DNA of 5,301 bases from Pseudomonadota bacterium (GTDB taxonomy: Bacteria; Pseudomonadota; Alphaproteobacteria; Rhizobiales; Rhizobiaceae), in assembly GCA_023433855.1 (NCBI GenBank), contig JAEYTV010000437.1, positions 1 through 5,301 on the forward strand, in the 5' to 3' direction. This document shows, piece after piece, positions 1 through 5,301 of the stretch (positions are counted from its first letter, which is position 1; each line of letters begins with the position of its first letter). Made by a program: the position numbers and the translations under genes. The notes beneath the pieces are model-generated. The model was given only the letters and a program-made list of their open reading frames with translations, was not told where the DNA came from and did no database searches.

Positions 1-65
1 TCAATAACGCCATGTCGATCACTCCATAGCCCCCGCTGAAAACATGCGAGGGAAGGTTGGAACAT

Positions 66-86
66 GGGTCAATTCTCAATGGAAAT
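66..86 (+). repeat. IS-end direct repeat, inner copy
   Basis: Begins GGGTCAATTCTCA and ends ATGGAAAT. It matches the copy at 100-120 at 19 of 21 positions. It is read as an inner transposase-binding repeat of an IS21-like end. Confidence 0.75.
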
Positions 87-99
87 ATCAGGCCACGCC

Positions 100-120
100 G
101 GGTCAATTCTCAGTGGCAAT
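100..120 (+). repeat. IS-end direct repeat, outer copy
   Basis: Begins GGGTCAATTCTCA and ends GTGGCAAT, and is followed by CAACA, the likely element tip. It differs from the copy at 66-86 only at two bases, A to G and A to C, in its second half. Confidence 0.75.
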
Positions 121-125
121 CAACA

Positions 126-521
126 GCTACCGCACTCCTTGCCTTATTCGTATCGCCCCTTATTCCAGCGGATCTTCCAGCCAAGATCGGAGCGGATGCC
201 GTGGACAATATCCTCGGTATCAGGCGGACAAGGTACGTGTACGAGACGCGGCCGCTAAGGTTGGAGAGCCGTTGCCGCCATCATGGCGTTAGTGCATGCG
301 TTTGATCCCAGTTCACGCGCGTTGATGCCTCGAAAGGAGTGCCGGACGCGCCGAGCTGTGGCCCGGCAGCTTATCTGCCGTACTGACGCCTTGCGCGACC
401 ATGGTATCATCTGCATCCCGGTCACTCCCAACTGCCCCGCGACTGCTTATGGCGCTTCTGCGACATGAGAGCTATCATTGCGGCCATGGAGGCGATTGAA
501 GCGACGCTTCACATGACATTT
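126..521. other. Gene-poor stretch between the IS end and the SDR gene
   Basis: About 400 bases without a convincing intact gene. The open frames here are short (about 60-80 codons), overlap one another in all plus frames, and show no recognisable domain or good ribosome-binding site. The only hint of ancestry is the peptide read from 283-468, which contains TDALRDHGIICIP. This loosely resembles the region of IS5-family transposases around (D)ALRDxGIxxCIP. Together with the IS end on the left, this suggests eroded mobile-element debris. No terminator for the SDR gene with a clear T-tract was found here. Confidence 0.4.
283..468 (+). pseudogene. Possible IS5-family transposase relic
   Basis: The frame encodes 61 residues with the string TDALRDHGIICIP near residues 34-46. 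IS5-family (IS427-like) transposases commonly have a segment of the form DALRDALxxRGIxxCIPxxxNRK that precedes the last catalytic acidic residue. The match is short, one residue of the GIxxCIP spacing is missing, and the rest of the frame does not resemble a transposase. The next frame (from about 465) contains DMRAIIAAMEAIEATL, which could be a frameshifted C-terminal remnant, but this is weak. Chance similarity is quite possible. Confidence 0.22.
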
Positions 522-1265
522 TCAGACGGCGACGAAGCCTCCGTCCACCAGCAATTCTTCACCACCGACGAAGCTGCTTTCGCTCGATCCCAAAAACAGC
601 ACGGCCTTGGCAACTTCTTCGGTTTGGGCAAGCCTGCCGAACGGGATGGCCTGCTTCATCCACTCCTCCGCGCCGTCATTGGCTTGAAGATAAGTTTGCA
701 TGGCCGGGGTTAGGACCATGCCAGGTGAGACGACATTCACGCGTATCCCCCGACTTTTGAGGTCAACCGTCCATGTGCGGGCAAACGAGCGGATCGCAGC
801 TTTCGTTGCGCTATAGACCGAAAGGCTGGCAAAGCCCTTGCTCCCTGCACCGGACCCCGTCAGCACGATGGAGCCACCGGCAGACATCAGCGGCAATGCC
901 TTCTGGACGGTGTAGACCGTTCCTCTGACGTTGATGTCGAACAGGCGGTCAAAGTGGTCATCCTGGATGTCATCGACCGACGCGGATTCCGACACGCCAG
1001 CGTTGGCGTGGACCACATCTACCCGACCGTGCTCGCTTTTGATCTGGGCGTAGAGGCGGTCCATATCTGCAGGATTGCTGACATCCCCTTGAAACCCGAT
1101 CGCACCATGGCCGATTTCGGCCAACGCCTCTGCAAGACGTTCAGCGTTGCGCCCTGTGATGTAAACAACGGCGCCCTCGGCCGCAAAAGCCTTGGCCGTT
1201 GCGAGGCCAATACCGTCTGTTCCGCCCGTGATCACTACGACTTTTTTGTGAAATCTCGTGTTCAT
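522..1265 (-). CDS. Classical short-chain dehydrogenase/reductase (SDR), NAD(P)-dependent
   Basis: Cytoplasmic oxidoreductase of 247 residues, the usual length of classical SDRs, made of a single Rossmann-fold domain. The cofactor-binding TGGTDGIG lies at residues 13-20, NAG at 88-90, and the catalytic tetrad is Asn112, Ser138, Tyr151 and Lys155 (Y-S-A-T-K). The C-terminal VDGG motif before the end is typical. Arg39 after the second strand (TGR) suggests NADP(H) preference, which is inference. The substrate cannot be told from sequence; many such enzymes are annotated generically as 3-oxoacyl-ACP or glucose dehydrogenase-like. The start at 1265 is chosen because it gives the standard N-terminus (MNTRFHKKVVVITGG), has AAGG 9 bases upstream, and lies downstream of the predicted transcription start. 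An in-frame ATG at 1301 would add 12 residues but sits inside the operator. The gene is divergent from the TetR gene and is very probably its target. Confidence 0.93.
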   Translation of the reverse strand: MNTRFHKKVVVITGGTDGIGLATAKAFAAEGAVVYITGRNAERLAEALAEIGHGAIGFQGDVSNPADMDRLYAQIKSEHGRVDVVHANAGVSESASVDDIQDDHFDRLFDINVRGTVYTVQKALPLMSAGGSIVLTGSGAGSKGFASLSVYSATKAAIRSFARTWTVDLKSRGIRVNVVSPGMVLTPAMQTYLQANDGAEEWMKQAIPFGRLAQTEEVAKAVLFLGSSESSFVGGEELLVDGGFVAV

Positions 1266-1281
1266 TCCTATTTGCCTTACA

Positions 1282-1304
1282 TAAATGGAGTATTGCTCCA
1301 TTTA
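1282..1304. promoter_or_regulatory. Palindromic operator for the divergent TetR-family repressor
   Basis: Perfect inverted repeat with arms TAAATGGAG (1282-1290) and CTCCATTTA (1296-1304) around a 5-base spacer, TATTG. Its position between a TetR-family gene and its divergent SDR neighbour, its size, and its overlap with the predicted SDR start site are what is expected of a TetR-family operator controlling both genes. A third half-site, ATGGAG, lies at 1309-1314 and forms a second, wider dyad with CTCCAT at 1296-1301. Confidence 0.8.
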
Positions 1305-1332
1305 CTATATGGAGGCATCATCCACTTCGCAA
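1304..1332 (-). promoter_or_regulatory. Predicted sigma70-type promoter of the SDR gene
   Basis: Read on the minus strand, a -35 TTGCGA (1332-1327) and a -10 TATAGT (1309-1304) are separated by 17 bases, the ideal spacing. The -10 matches the consensus at five of six positions and the -35 at four. Transcription would start near 1297, inside the palindrome at 1282-1304, so bound repressor would block initiation. The resulting leader to the ATG at 1265 is about 30 bases. Confidence 0.55.
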
Positions 1333-1343
1333 GCCCCGCGTTG

Positions 1344-1359
1344 AAGGAAAAAAGACTTG
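1344..1359 (+). promoter_or_regulatory. Ribosome-binding site and TTG start of the TetR gene
   Basis: AAGGA at 1344-1348 lies 8 bases before the TTG at 1357. An in-frame TGA at 1342-1344 rules out any start further upstream, so TTG is the only initiation codon that keeps the whole DNA-binding domain. Confidence 0.8.
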
Positions 1360-1911
1360 ACCGATGAAGCCCCGTTGAGAGCCGATGCCCAGCGCAACCG
1401 GGAACGCATCCTCTCGGCCGCAGAGGAAGTGTTCGTGGAACAAGGTGCCAACGTAGCCTTGGAAGAGGTGGCGAAGCGTGCCGGAGTTGGTATTGCGACG
1501 CTCTATCGACGGTTCCCGACGCGTGAGGAGCTCCTGGCCGCAGCCTACAGCGCTCGATTCGAGACGTTCGCCCAAACAAGTCTGTCGCGGGATGCCCAGC
1601 TTGATCCCCTTAGCGCAATACGTGCCTACCTGGAGGAACTGGTCCAACACAGCAACGTCTATCGCGGACTTGCTGCATCGCTTGGAACGGTCCTGGCTGT
1701 TGGGACGCCCGGATGCGTCGCGACGAGCAATGAAGGTGCCCGGCTTCTGGATCGGGCGCAAAAGGCGGGGGTGGTTCGGCCTGATATCAGTTTCGACGAT
1801 CTCATTTGCGTGGCGATGGCGATCTCTCTGGCGACCGAAAAACAGGGATCACCGAAAGCTCGCATCGCTCATCTGGTGGGGGTATTTCTGGATGGAATCG
1901 GCATCCGCTGA
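1357..1911 (+). CDS. TetR/AcrR-family transcriptional repressor, SbtR-like C-terminal type
   Basis: A 184-residue cytoplasmic DNA-binding protein, within the normal TetR-family range. Residues about 10-60 form the N-terminal helix-turn-helix: RERILSAAEEVFVEQG, then LEEVAKRAGVGIATLYRRFPTREEL, the classic TetR signature including the YRRFPTREEL recognition-helix end. The C-terminal part (about 80-184), with HSNVYRGLAASLG and LLDRAQKAGVVRPDISFDDLICVAMAI, resembles the ligand-binding domain of SbtR-like regulators; this subgroup call is from memory of the family pattern. Translation starts at TTG behind a good Shine-Dalgarno. It is divergent from the SDR gene across about 90 bases containing a perfect palindrome, so it most likely represses both itself and the SDR gene until an unknown small molecule binds. 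It is convergent with the hydrolase gene, 98 bases apart. Confidence 0.93.
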   Translation: MTDEAPLRADAQRNRERILSAAEEVFVEQGANVALEEVAKRAGVGIATLYRRFPTREELLAAAYSARFETFAQTSLSRDAQLDPLSAIRAYLEELVQHSNVYRGLAASLGTVLAVGTPGCVATSNEGARLLDRAQKAGVVRPDISFDDLICVAMAISLATEKQGSPKARIAHLVGVFLDGIGIR

Positions 1912-2009
1912 TTGCGGCTCCTGATGATTGCTCATGGCCCATCAGCGCGCCATGGAGCATGAGGTCCGATCAGACATCTCGCTCACGGCACGCTTCCCTC
2001 CTCGCGTCA

Positions 2010-3056
2010 CTATTGGAGCCACTTGCGGAAGGCCTCGCCGGCCGCTTCAATCAGCTCTTGATGAATTCTCGCCCGCGAGTGCCCACTCCCATCTGAGCAG
2101 ATCGGTTCGTCTATATCCTCGGATTTGGCTCGCGCGGGCGCATCCGGTTTGCATACTCCAAACATGCTATAATGGCTCGCTTCGGGAATAACTCTATAGC
2201 GGCTTGACGGGATTGCTCCGGCGACACCTGTGGCAAGGGTAGTCAAAGGTATCGCGTCAGGCCGGCCGAGATTGACGATCTCGACGGGGATCGAAACCTT
2301 ACGGAACGACGCCATCTCGAAGACATCCACTGGCGCGGGATCGATTGCCATGGCGAACTTGATCCTTTTCTGGTGGTTATCGCGGCCGGCAGGTCCCATA
2401 TCCATGTCATGAAGATCAATGCCGCTTTGTCTGACCCACCCACAAAGAGAGGGGTTAACAGTGGCGGCGTCGCAGTAGCTTGCGAGACGAGATGGATCGA
2501 TCCGGCCTCCAGCCAAAGACAAGGCTGTATTTCCGCCCATTGAGAGACCAAGGACGCCCACCTTTCCCACCTCAATATGGCCATCAAAAAACGTCTGTTC
2601 TTCCAAAAGGTCTAATGCCGCGCTGATGTCTGGAGGCCTTAGCCAAAGCTTCATCGTCTCGGCCGCCGATCTGCCGCTCCCTCCATTGCCCATATGAAGA
2701 GGAGCCGCGACGACGAACCCACGACTTGCCAGTGGGGCGGCAATCCAACTAACGGCCTCTGGCGTCCCTCCTAAGCCAGCGCCATGAGACAGCAAGATGA
2801 CAGGGTACCTGCCGTGGGCGACAGGTGCGCCAAGCATGGCTTCGGCCCCTACGAACAACGGACTGTCACCAACAGTGATCGGCTTTCCGCCAAGACCTGC
2901 CGGGTACCAAACAAGGACTGGAATGTCTCGGCCACGCTCCTCGGAGCAAATGTTGAACCATTGCACGCCCGGTAATCCACTCGCTGCACACGAGGGCTCG
3001 GCTGCGGCAACTAAGCTGACGCATAACAGCGACAGGATGCTGGCCAATGTTCTCAT
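2010..3056 (-). CDS. Exported alpha/beta-hydrolase, PAF-acetylhydrolase / predicted dienelactone hydrolase type
   Basis: A 348-residue protein beginning with a hydrophobic signal sequence (about residues 4-19) and small residues suitable for signal-peptidase cleavage after residue 19 or 25, so it probably acts in the periplasm. The oxyanion-hole segment LLSHGAG lies at 88-94, and the nucleophile elbow GLSMGG at 170-175 puts the catalytic Ser at 172. His295 in SHYSMFG is the likely catalytic base, and Asp239 in AIDPAP is a candidate acid by analogy with PAF-acetylhydrolase. The C-terminal pattern CKPDAP...ICSDG...HQELIEAAGEAFRKWL is typical of the COG4188 group. Cysteines at 302 and 320 may form a disulfide. 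It probably hydrolyses an ester or lactone; the substrate is not predictable. AAGGA (3067-3063) lies 6 bases before the ATG. No good terminator is visible after the stop. Confidence 0.9.
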   Translation of the reverse strand: MRTLASILSLLCVSLVAAAEPSCAASGLPGVQWFNICSEERGRDIPVLVWYPAGLGGKPITVGDSPLFVGAEAMLGAPVAHGRYPVILLSHGAGLGGTPEAVSWIAAPLASRGFVVAAPLHMGNGGSGRSAAETMKLWLRPPDISAALDLLEEQTFFDGHIEVGKVGVLGLSMGGNTALSLAGGRIDPSRLASYCDAATVNPSLCGWVRQSGIDLHDMDMGPAGRDNHQKRIKFAMAIDPAPVDVFEMASFRKVSIPVEIVNLGRPDAIPLTTLATGVAGAIPSSRYRVIPEASHYSMFGVCKPDAPARAKSEDIDEPICSDGSGHSRARIHQELIEAAGEAFRKWLQ

Positions 3057-3114
3057 CGGCGTTCCTTCATAAGATCAACTCAACGGAACTTGCAGAGGAG
3101 GAGGGATATAACGA

Positions 3115-3174
3115 ATGGCAAAGGGGTCGAAGGCATGCGCTTCGCGACAGTTTACCCGTCAGTCTGCACAGTAG
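3115..3174 (+). CDS. Candidate 19-residue mini-ORF behind a strong Shine-Dalgarno
   Basis: ATG at 3115 opens 19 codons (MAKGSKACASRQFTRQ..., stop TAG at 3172-3174). The purine run GAGGAGGAGGG (3095-3105) contains AGGAGG copies ending 10 bases before the ATG. The encoded peptide is basic and has no recognisable motif. No promoter was identified on this strand, and the region is an intergenic gap between two minus-strand genes, so the run could be chance. It is listed because the ribosome-binding site is better than those of the real genes in the window. Confidence 0.15.
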   Translation: MAKGSKACASRQFTRQSAQ

Positions 3175-3226
3175 CAGGATAACCACTTTTTACCTCACAG
3201 TAATGACCGCTGTTGGCGCAAAGGGT

Positions 3227-3559
3227 CTAATCCGGCATCGACAACGCGTCTTGCCGGAAGACCTGCCGTTTCGGGTCAAGCGCGACAATCAACTCGAATG
3301 GCCGGCGATCGAGTTTTGAGCCCCTCTGGAGATCCACGGAGCCATTCATGGCGAAGCGGCATCCGTCCACCCATCGGAAGCGCTCGCGCACCAGACCAAC
3401 AACGTCCGGATGCTCCACCATCAGCCGCTCCGCTTTCACGAAGGCGAGAGTTCCGGAGCATGCGGGGTCTTCGACGTCCTCCCCGAACGCCATCAGTAAC
3501 GCAACAGCCGACACGGGTGCCGCGAAGGAAAGGACGTTGATTACACGCGATCTGACCAA
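3227..3559 (-). CDS. Small hypothetical exported or membrane-anchored protein
   Basis: A 110-residue frame starting at TTG (3559-3557) with GAGGGA placed 5 bases upstream. It begins with basic residues, followed by a hydrophobic segment (about residues 7-25, VLSFAAPVSAVALLMAFG) that looks like a signal peptide or anchor. The mature part is about 80 residues with two cysteines (34 and 67) and alternating strand-like segments (FRWVDGCRFAMNGSVDL, RPFELIVALDPKRQVF), reminiscent of small secreted domains of the cystatin/NTF2-like kind, but I do not recognise a family. It lies upstream of the hydrolase on the same strand with a 170-base gap, so co-transcription is possible but not shown. Plus-strand frames in the same place are low-complexity shadows rich in Ser, Arg and Pro. 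Confidence rests on the ribosome-binding site and the coherent protein-like composition. Confidence 0.55.
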   Translation of the reverse strand: MVRSRVINVLSFAAPVSAVALLMAFGEDVEDPACSGTLAFVKAERLMVEHPDVVGLVRERFRWVDGCRFAMNGSVDLQRGSKLDRRPFELIVALDPKRQVFRQDALSMPD

Positions 3560-3822
3560 GGCTTTCCCTCACCATCCGTCATTCGTCGCCCGCATCGGTC
3601 CGACATCTCCGCCAAGCGTCGGCTCGACGAGAATAGACTACCCTCCCGGACAAGCCAATCATCGAGCCGGGGACGGCATCCGGCAGACTCGTTTGTCGCC
3701 ATACAAGGCGATGGCACGCCACCGGTAAACCGAGGCGATTAACGTTACAGGAAGTTTCAACTTTATTTCCGCTCGGATTATACTAGGACAGTTGCAGCGG
3801 AATTTCTTAACCAAGGTATTTC
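3560..3822. other. Divergent intergenic region before the phosphomannomutase gene
   Basis: The stretch separates the minus-strand hypothetical gene from the plus-strand phosphomannomutase and should hold promoters for both. The right third is AT-rich and contains the promoter described at 3756-3784. I looked for a nod box, since noeK-type genes can be under NodD control in symbiotic rhizobia, and saw none. The left part has no clear repeat or RNA structure. Confidence 0.5.
3756..3784 (+). promoter_or_regulatory. Predicted promoter of the phosphomannomutase gene
   Basis: A -10 TATACT (3779-3784, five of six consensus bases) lies 17 bases after a weak -35 TTCAAC (3756-3761). The surrounding AT-rich run in a GC-rich background supports a promoter. 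The leader would be about 30 bases, with AAGG at 3813-3816 six bases before the ATG at 3823. Confidence 0.45.
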
Positions 3823-5247
3823 ATGAAATTCGGGACAAGTGGTCTTCGCGGCCTTGTGACGGATCTGGAGGGGCGCGCCTCTTCGCTGTACACGCAGGCG
3901 TTTGCTGAATACCTAAAAGAGACGGGAGCAGCTGGCGCCGGCAGTGTCGTTCTCGTCGGCCGCGACTACCGGGCTTCCAGTCCCGGGATTGCCGCGACGG
4001 TGATCGGCGCGCTGCAGCGCGCCGATCTGAAACCCGTCGATTGCGGTGCGATTCCCACGCCCGCGCTGGCACTCTACGGATTGAAGCTGGGTGCGGCCTC
4101 TCTGATGGTGACCGGCTCGCATATCCCCGATGACCGCAACGGCATCAAGTTCTACCGGCCGGACGGCGAGATCGACAAGCAGGACGAAGAACGGATCACC
4201 GCCATCGCCGCCCGCCTTGGGGCACGGGAGATCGACTTTTCACCCGGTGAGGCCCCGGATGGCTCTGCAGATGCGGAGGCGCTGTTTTATGCCCGCAACA
4301 TCGCTTTGTTGCCGCCTGGAGCTTTGGCGGGACTCAAGATCGGCGTCTACCAGCATTCGACGGTCGCTCGCGACCTGCTTGTCCGGGTTCTTCGTCATCA
4401 TGGAGCGGAGGTGGTTCCGCTCGGGCATTCCAGCCGGTTCATCCCCGTCGATACGGAAGCGGTCTCGGCCGAGACGGTCGAACTCCTGCGCGGGTGGGCA
4501 AGGCAGCACAACCTCGACGCCGTCGTTTCGGCCGACGGAGACGGAGACCGCCCGCTGGTTGCCGACGAACACGGCGAGCCCCTGCGCGGCGACCTGCTGG
4601 GCCTGATAACGGCGCGTTTTCTTGACGCGGCGCTCGTTGCGACGCCCGTGACCTCCAATTCCGGGATCGAGGCGGCGGGCAATTTCCAGGTCGTGAGGAC
4701 AAAGGTCGGCTCGCCCTACGTGATCGCCGCCATGCTGGCCGGCTTGAAGACCGGCGGAACGGGAGTGATGGGTTTTGAGGCCAATGGCGGGGTTCTGACT
4801 GCTTCGTCATTCGCCGTGTCCGACGGAGTGCTCGATCCGCTTCCGACCCGCGACAGCTTCCTGCCGGTTCTGGCGACCCTCTATCTTGCAAGCCGGGAGA
4901 AGAAGACGCTCTCGGAGATCGCGTCGATGTTCCGGCTCCCGGTCGCGATCGCGGACCGACTCGAGAACTTCCCGGTCGAAACCAGTGCCGCGCTGATGAC
5001 GCATCTGCGCGGTGGCGACGCCAATCTCGTGTCCTTCCTGGCGCCGATCGCTCCCGTTCGCGACAAGAACGACATCGACGGCCTGCGCGTGACGCTCGAA
5101 GACGGCCGAATCCTCCACCTGCGGCCGTCGGGGAATGCGCCGGAAATGCGTTGTTATGTGGAAGCCGAGACGGACGAGGCGGCGCGATCCTTGCTGGCGC
5201 AGGGTCTTGGGCTGATCGGGGCCTGGGCTGCGGAGACCCGGCGATGA
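3823..5247 (+). CDS. noeK: Phosphomannomutase (alpha-D-phosphohexomutase family), NoeK-type
   Basis: A cytoplasmic enzyme of 474 residues that interconverts mannose-6-phosphate and mannose-1-phosphate, the precursor of GDP-mannose and then of surface polysaccharides or fucose. All four phosphohexomutase signatures are present in order: the N-terminal FGTSGLRG (3-10), the phosphoserine loop TGSHIP (97-102, Ser99), the magnesium loop DGDGDR (238-243), the sugar-specificity loop GFEANGG (317-323), and the C-terminal phosphate-binding RPSGNAPEMR (434-443). TGSHIP replaces the more common TASHNP, and GNAP replaces GTEP, as in the rhizobial NoeK-like branch as I recall it. The length equals that of NoeK from Sinorhizobium fredii NGR234, also from memory. 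The symbol is assigned by similarity; a role in Nod-factor fucosylation is not implied, because no nodulation genes are visible. AAGG six bases before the ATG fixes the start. A gene follows 37 bases downstream on the same strand, so an operon is likely. Confidence 0.92.
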   Translation: MKFGTSGLRGLVTDLEGRASSLYTQAFAEYLKETGAAGAGSVVLVGRDYRASSPGIAATVIGALQRADLKPVDCGAIPTPALALYGLKLGAASLMVTGSHIPDDRNGIKFYRPDGEIDKQDEERITAIAARLGAREIDFSPGEAPDGSADAEALFYARNIALLPPGALAGLKIGVYQHSTVARDLLVRVLRHHGAEVVPLGHSSRFIPVDTEAVSAETVELLRGWARQHNLDAVVSADGDGDRPLVADEHGEPLRGDLLGLITARFLDAALVATPVTSNSGIEAAGNFQVVRTKVGSPYVIAAMLAGLKTGGTGVMGFEANGGVLTASSFAVSDGVLDPLPTRDSFLPVLATLYLASREKKTLSEIASMFRLPVAIADRLENFPVETSAALMTHLRGGDANLVSFLAPIAPVRDKNDIDGLRVTLEDGRILHLRPSGNAPEMRCYVEAETDEAARSLLAQGLGLIGAWAAETRR

Positions 5248-5284
5248 CCCCTTGCCGAGCACCAACGAACCGGAGAGCGCTTCT

Positions 5285-5301
5285 ATGAATACCAGGATCA
5301 T
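5285..5301 (+). CDS. Start of a downstream gene, cut by the window edge
   Basis: ATG at 5285 begins MNTRI and is preceded by GGAGAG (5272-5277) at a 7-base spacing. It lies 37 bases after the phosphomannomutase stop with no terminator in between, so the two genes are probably co-transcribed. Mannose-1-phosphate guanylyltransferase (NoeJ-like) would be the natural partner, but five residues cannot identify the product. Confidence 0.6.

Larger units (their letters stand above)
1..125. mobile_element. Terminal end of a probable IS21-family insertion sequence (partial)
   Basis: The segment holds two direct copies of a 21-bp motif, 34 bp apart, and finishes with CAACA at 121-125. Read from the other strand the outer end begins TGTTGATTGCC followed by the repeat complement. 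IS21-family elements are known for ends starting with TG and for several internal copies of the terminal repeat, so the fit is good in style. No istA or istB reading frame is identifiable here. A short open frame (AAT at 3 to TAG at 27-29) could be the last codons of an istB-like gene lying to the left, but it is far too short to identify. The outer boundary at about 125 is inferred from the repeat and terminal bases; no target duplication can be seen because the other end is outside the window. Confidence 0.5.

Noticed and set aside
954..1367. A 137-codon plus-strand frame antisense to the SDR gene
   Set aside because: It covers the SDR coding strand complement and the operator, has no recognisable motif, and the SDR reading is unambiguous.
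1952..1959. ATGGAGCA, identical to part of the operator, as an extra regulator site downstream of the TetR gene
   Set aside because: It is a single half-site of 8 bases with no partner arm at the operator spacing; chance is a sufficient explanation.
1921..1963. Overlapping hairpins (CTGATG/CATCAG and GCTCATGGC/GCCATGGAGC) in the convergent TetR-hydrolase gap as a bidirectional terminator
   Set aside because: Stems are short or imperfect and no T-tract follows on either strand, so a terminator call is not supported.
3348..3728. A 126-codon plus-strand frame opposite the small hypothetical gene
   Set aside because: Its product is low-complexity, rich in Ser, Arg, Pro and Thr, with no domain and no Shine-Dalgarno. 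It is a shadow of GC-rich sequence antisense to the better-supported minus-strand gene.
3723..3822. A nod box upstream of the noeK-type gene
   Set aside because: The conserved nod-box pattern of ATC-N9-GAT repeats is not present, so NodD control is not supported.
4807..5301. A 164-codon minus-strand frame antisense to the end of the phosphomannomutase
   Set aside because: It is open mainly because of the high GC of the real gene; its product is Arg-rich and without domain similarity.
1..5301. CRISPR array, tRNA or rRNA genes, toxin-antitoxin or defence system
   Set aside because: No regularly spaced repeats, cloverleaf sequences, rRNA segments or recognisable toxin or defence domains were seen on either strand.

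Overview
The window looks like an accessory or plasmid-type segment from an alphaproteobacterium of the order Hyphomicrobiales (Rhizobium, Sinorhizobium or Mesorhizobium-like). The basis is GC-rich coding sequence with rhizobial-style gene content, above all a 474-residue phosphomannomutase of the NoeK type with the TGSHIP active-site loop. This taxonomic reading is inference; no rRNA or other marker gene is present.

Layout. Bases 1-125 carry two direct copies of a 21-bp motif (GGGTCAATTCTCA...) and end in ...CAACA, which fits the terminal end of an IS21-family insertion sequence. Bases 126-521 hold no convincing intact gene, and at most a decayed IS5-like transposase scrap. Bases 522-1265 (minus) encode a classical short-chain dehydrogenase/reductase (SDR). 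Bases 1357-1911 (plus) encode a divergent TetR/AcrR-family repressor that starts at TTG. Between these two lies a perfect 9-5-9 palindrome over the predicted SDR transcription start, with a third half-site beside it: a self-contained repressor/oxidoreductase switch. Bases 2010-3056 (minus) encode a secreted alpha/beta-hydrolase of the PAF-acetylhydrolase / predicted dienelactone hydrolase type. Bases 3227-3559 (minus) encode a small unrecognised exported protein. Bases 3823-5247 (plus) encode the phosphomannomutase, preceded by a plausible promoter. A further gene begins at 5285 and runs off the window.

How the parts work together. The SDR and TetR genes form one regulatory pair: an unknown ligand, probably the SDR substrate or a related compound, would release the repressor and induce the dehydrogenase. 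The hydrolase and small exported protein are on the same strand and may be co-transcribed, although a 170-bp gap separates them. The phosphomannomutase makes mannose-1-phosphate for GDP-mannose and hence surface polysaccharide or Nod-factor fucose. It most likely starts an operon with the gene at 5285. I see no CRISPR array, tRNA, rRNA or defence system, and no clearly new multi-gene system. The most distinctive signals are the three-half-site operator and the IS21-like end.
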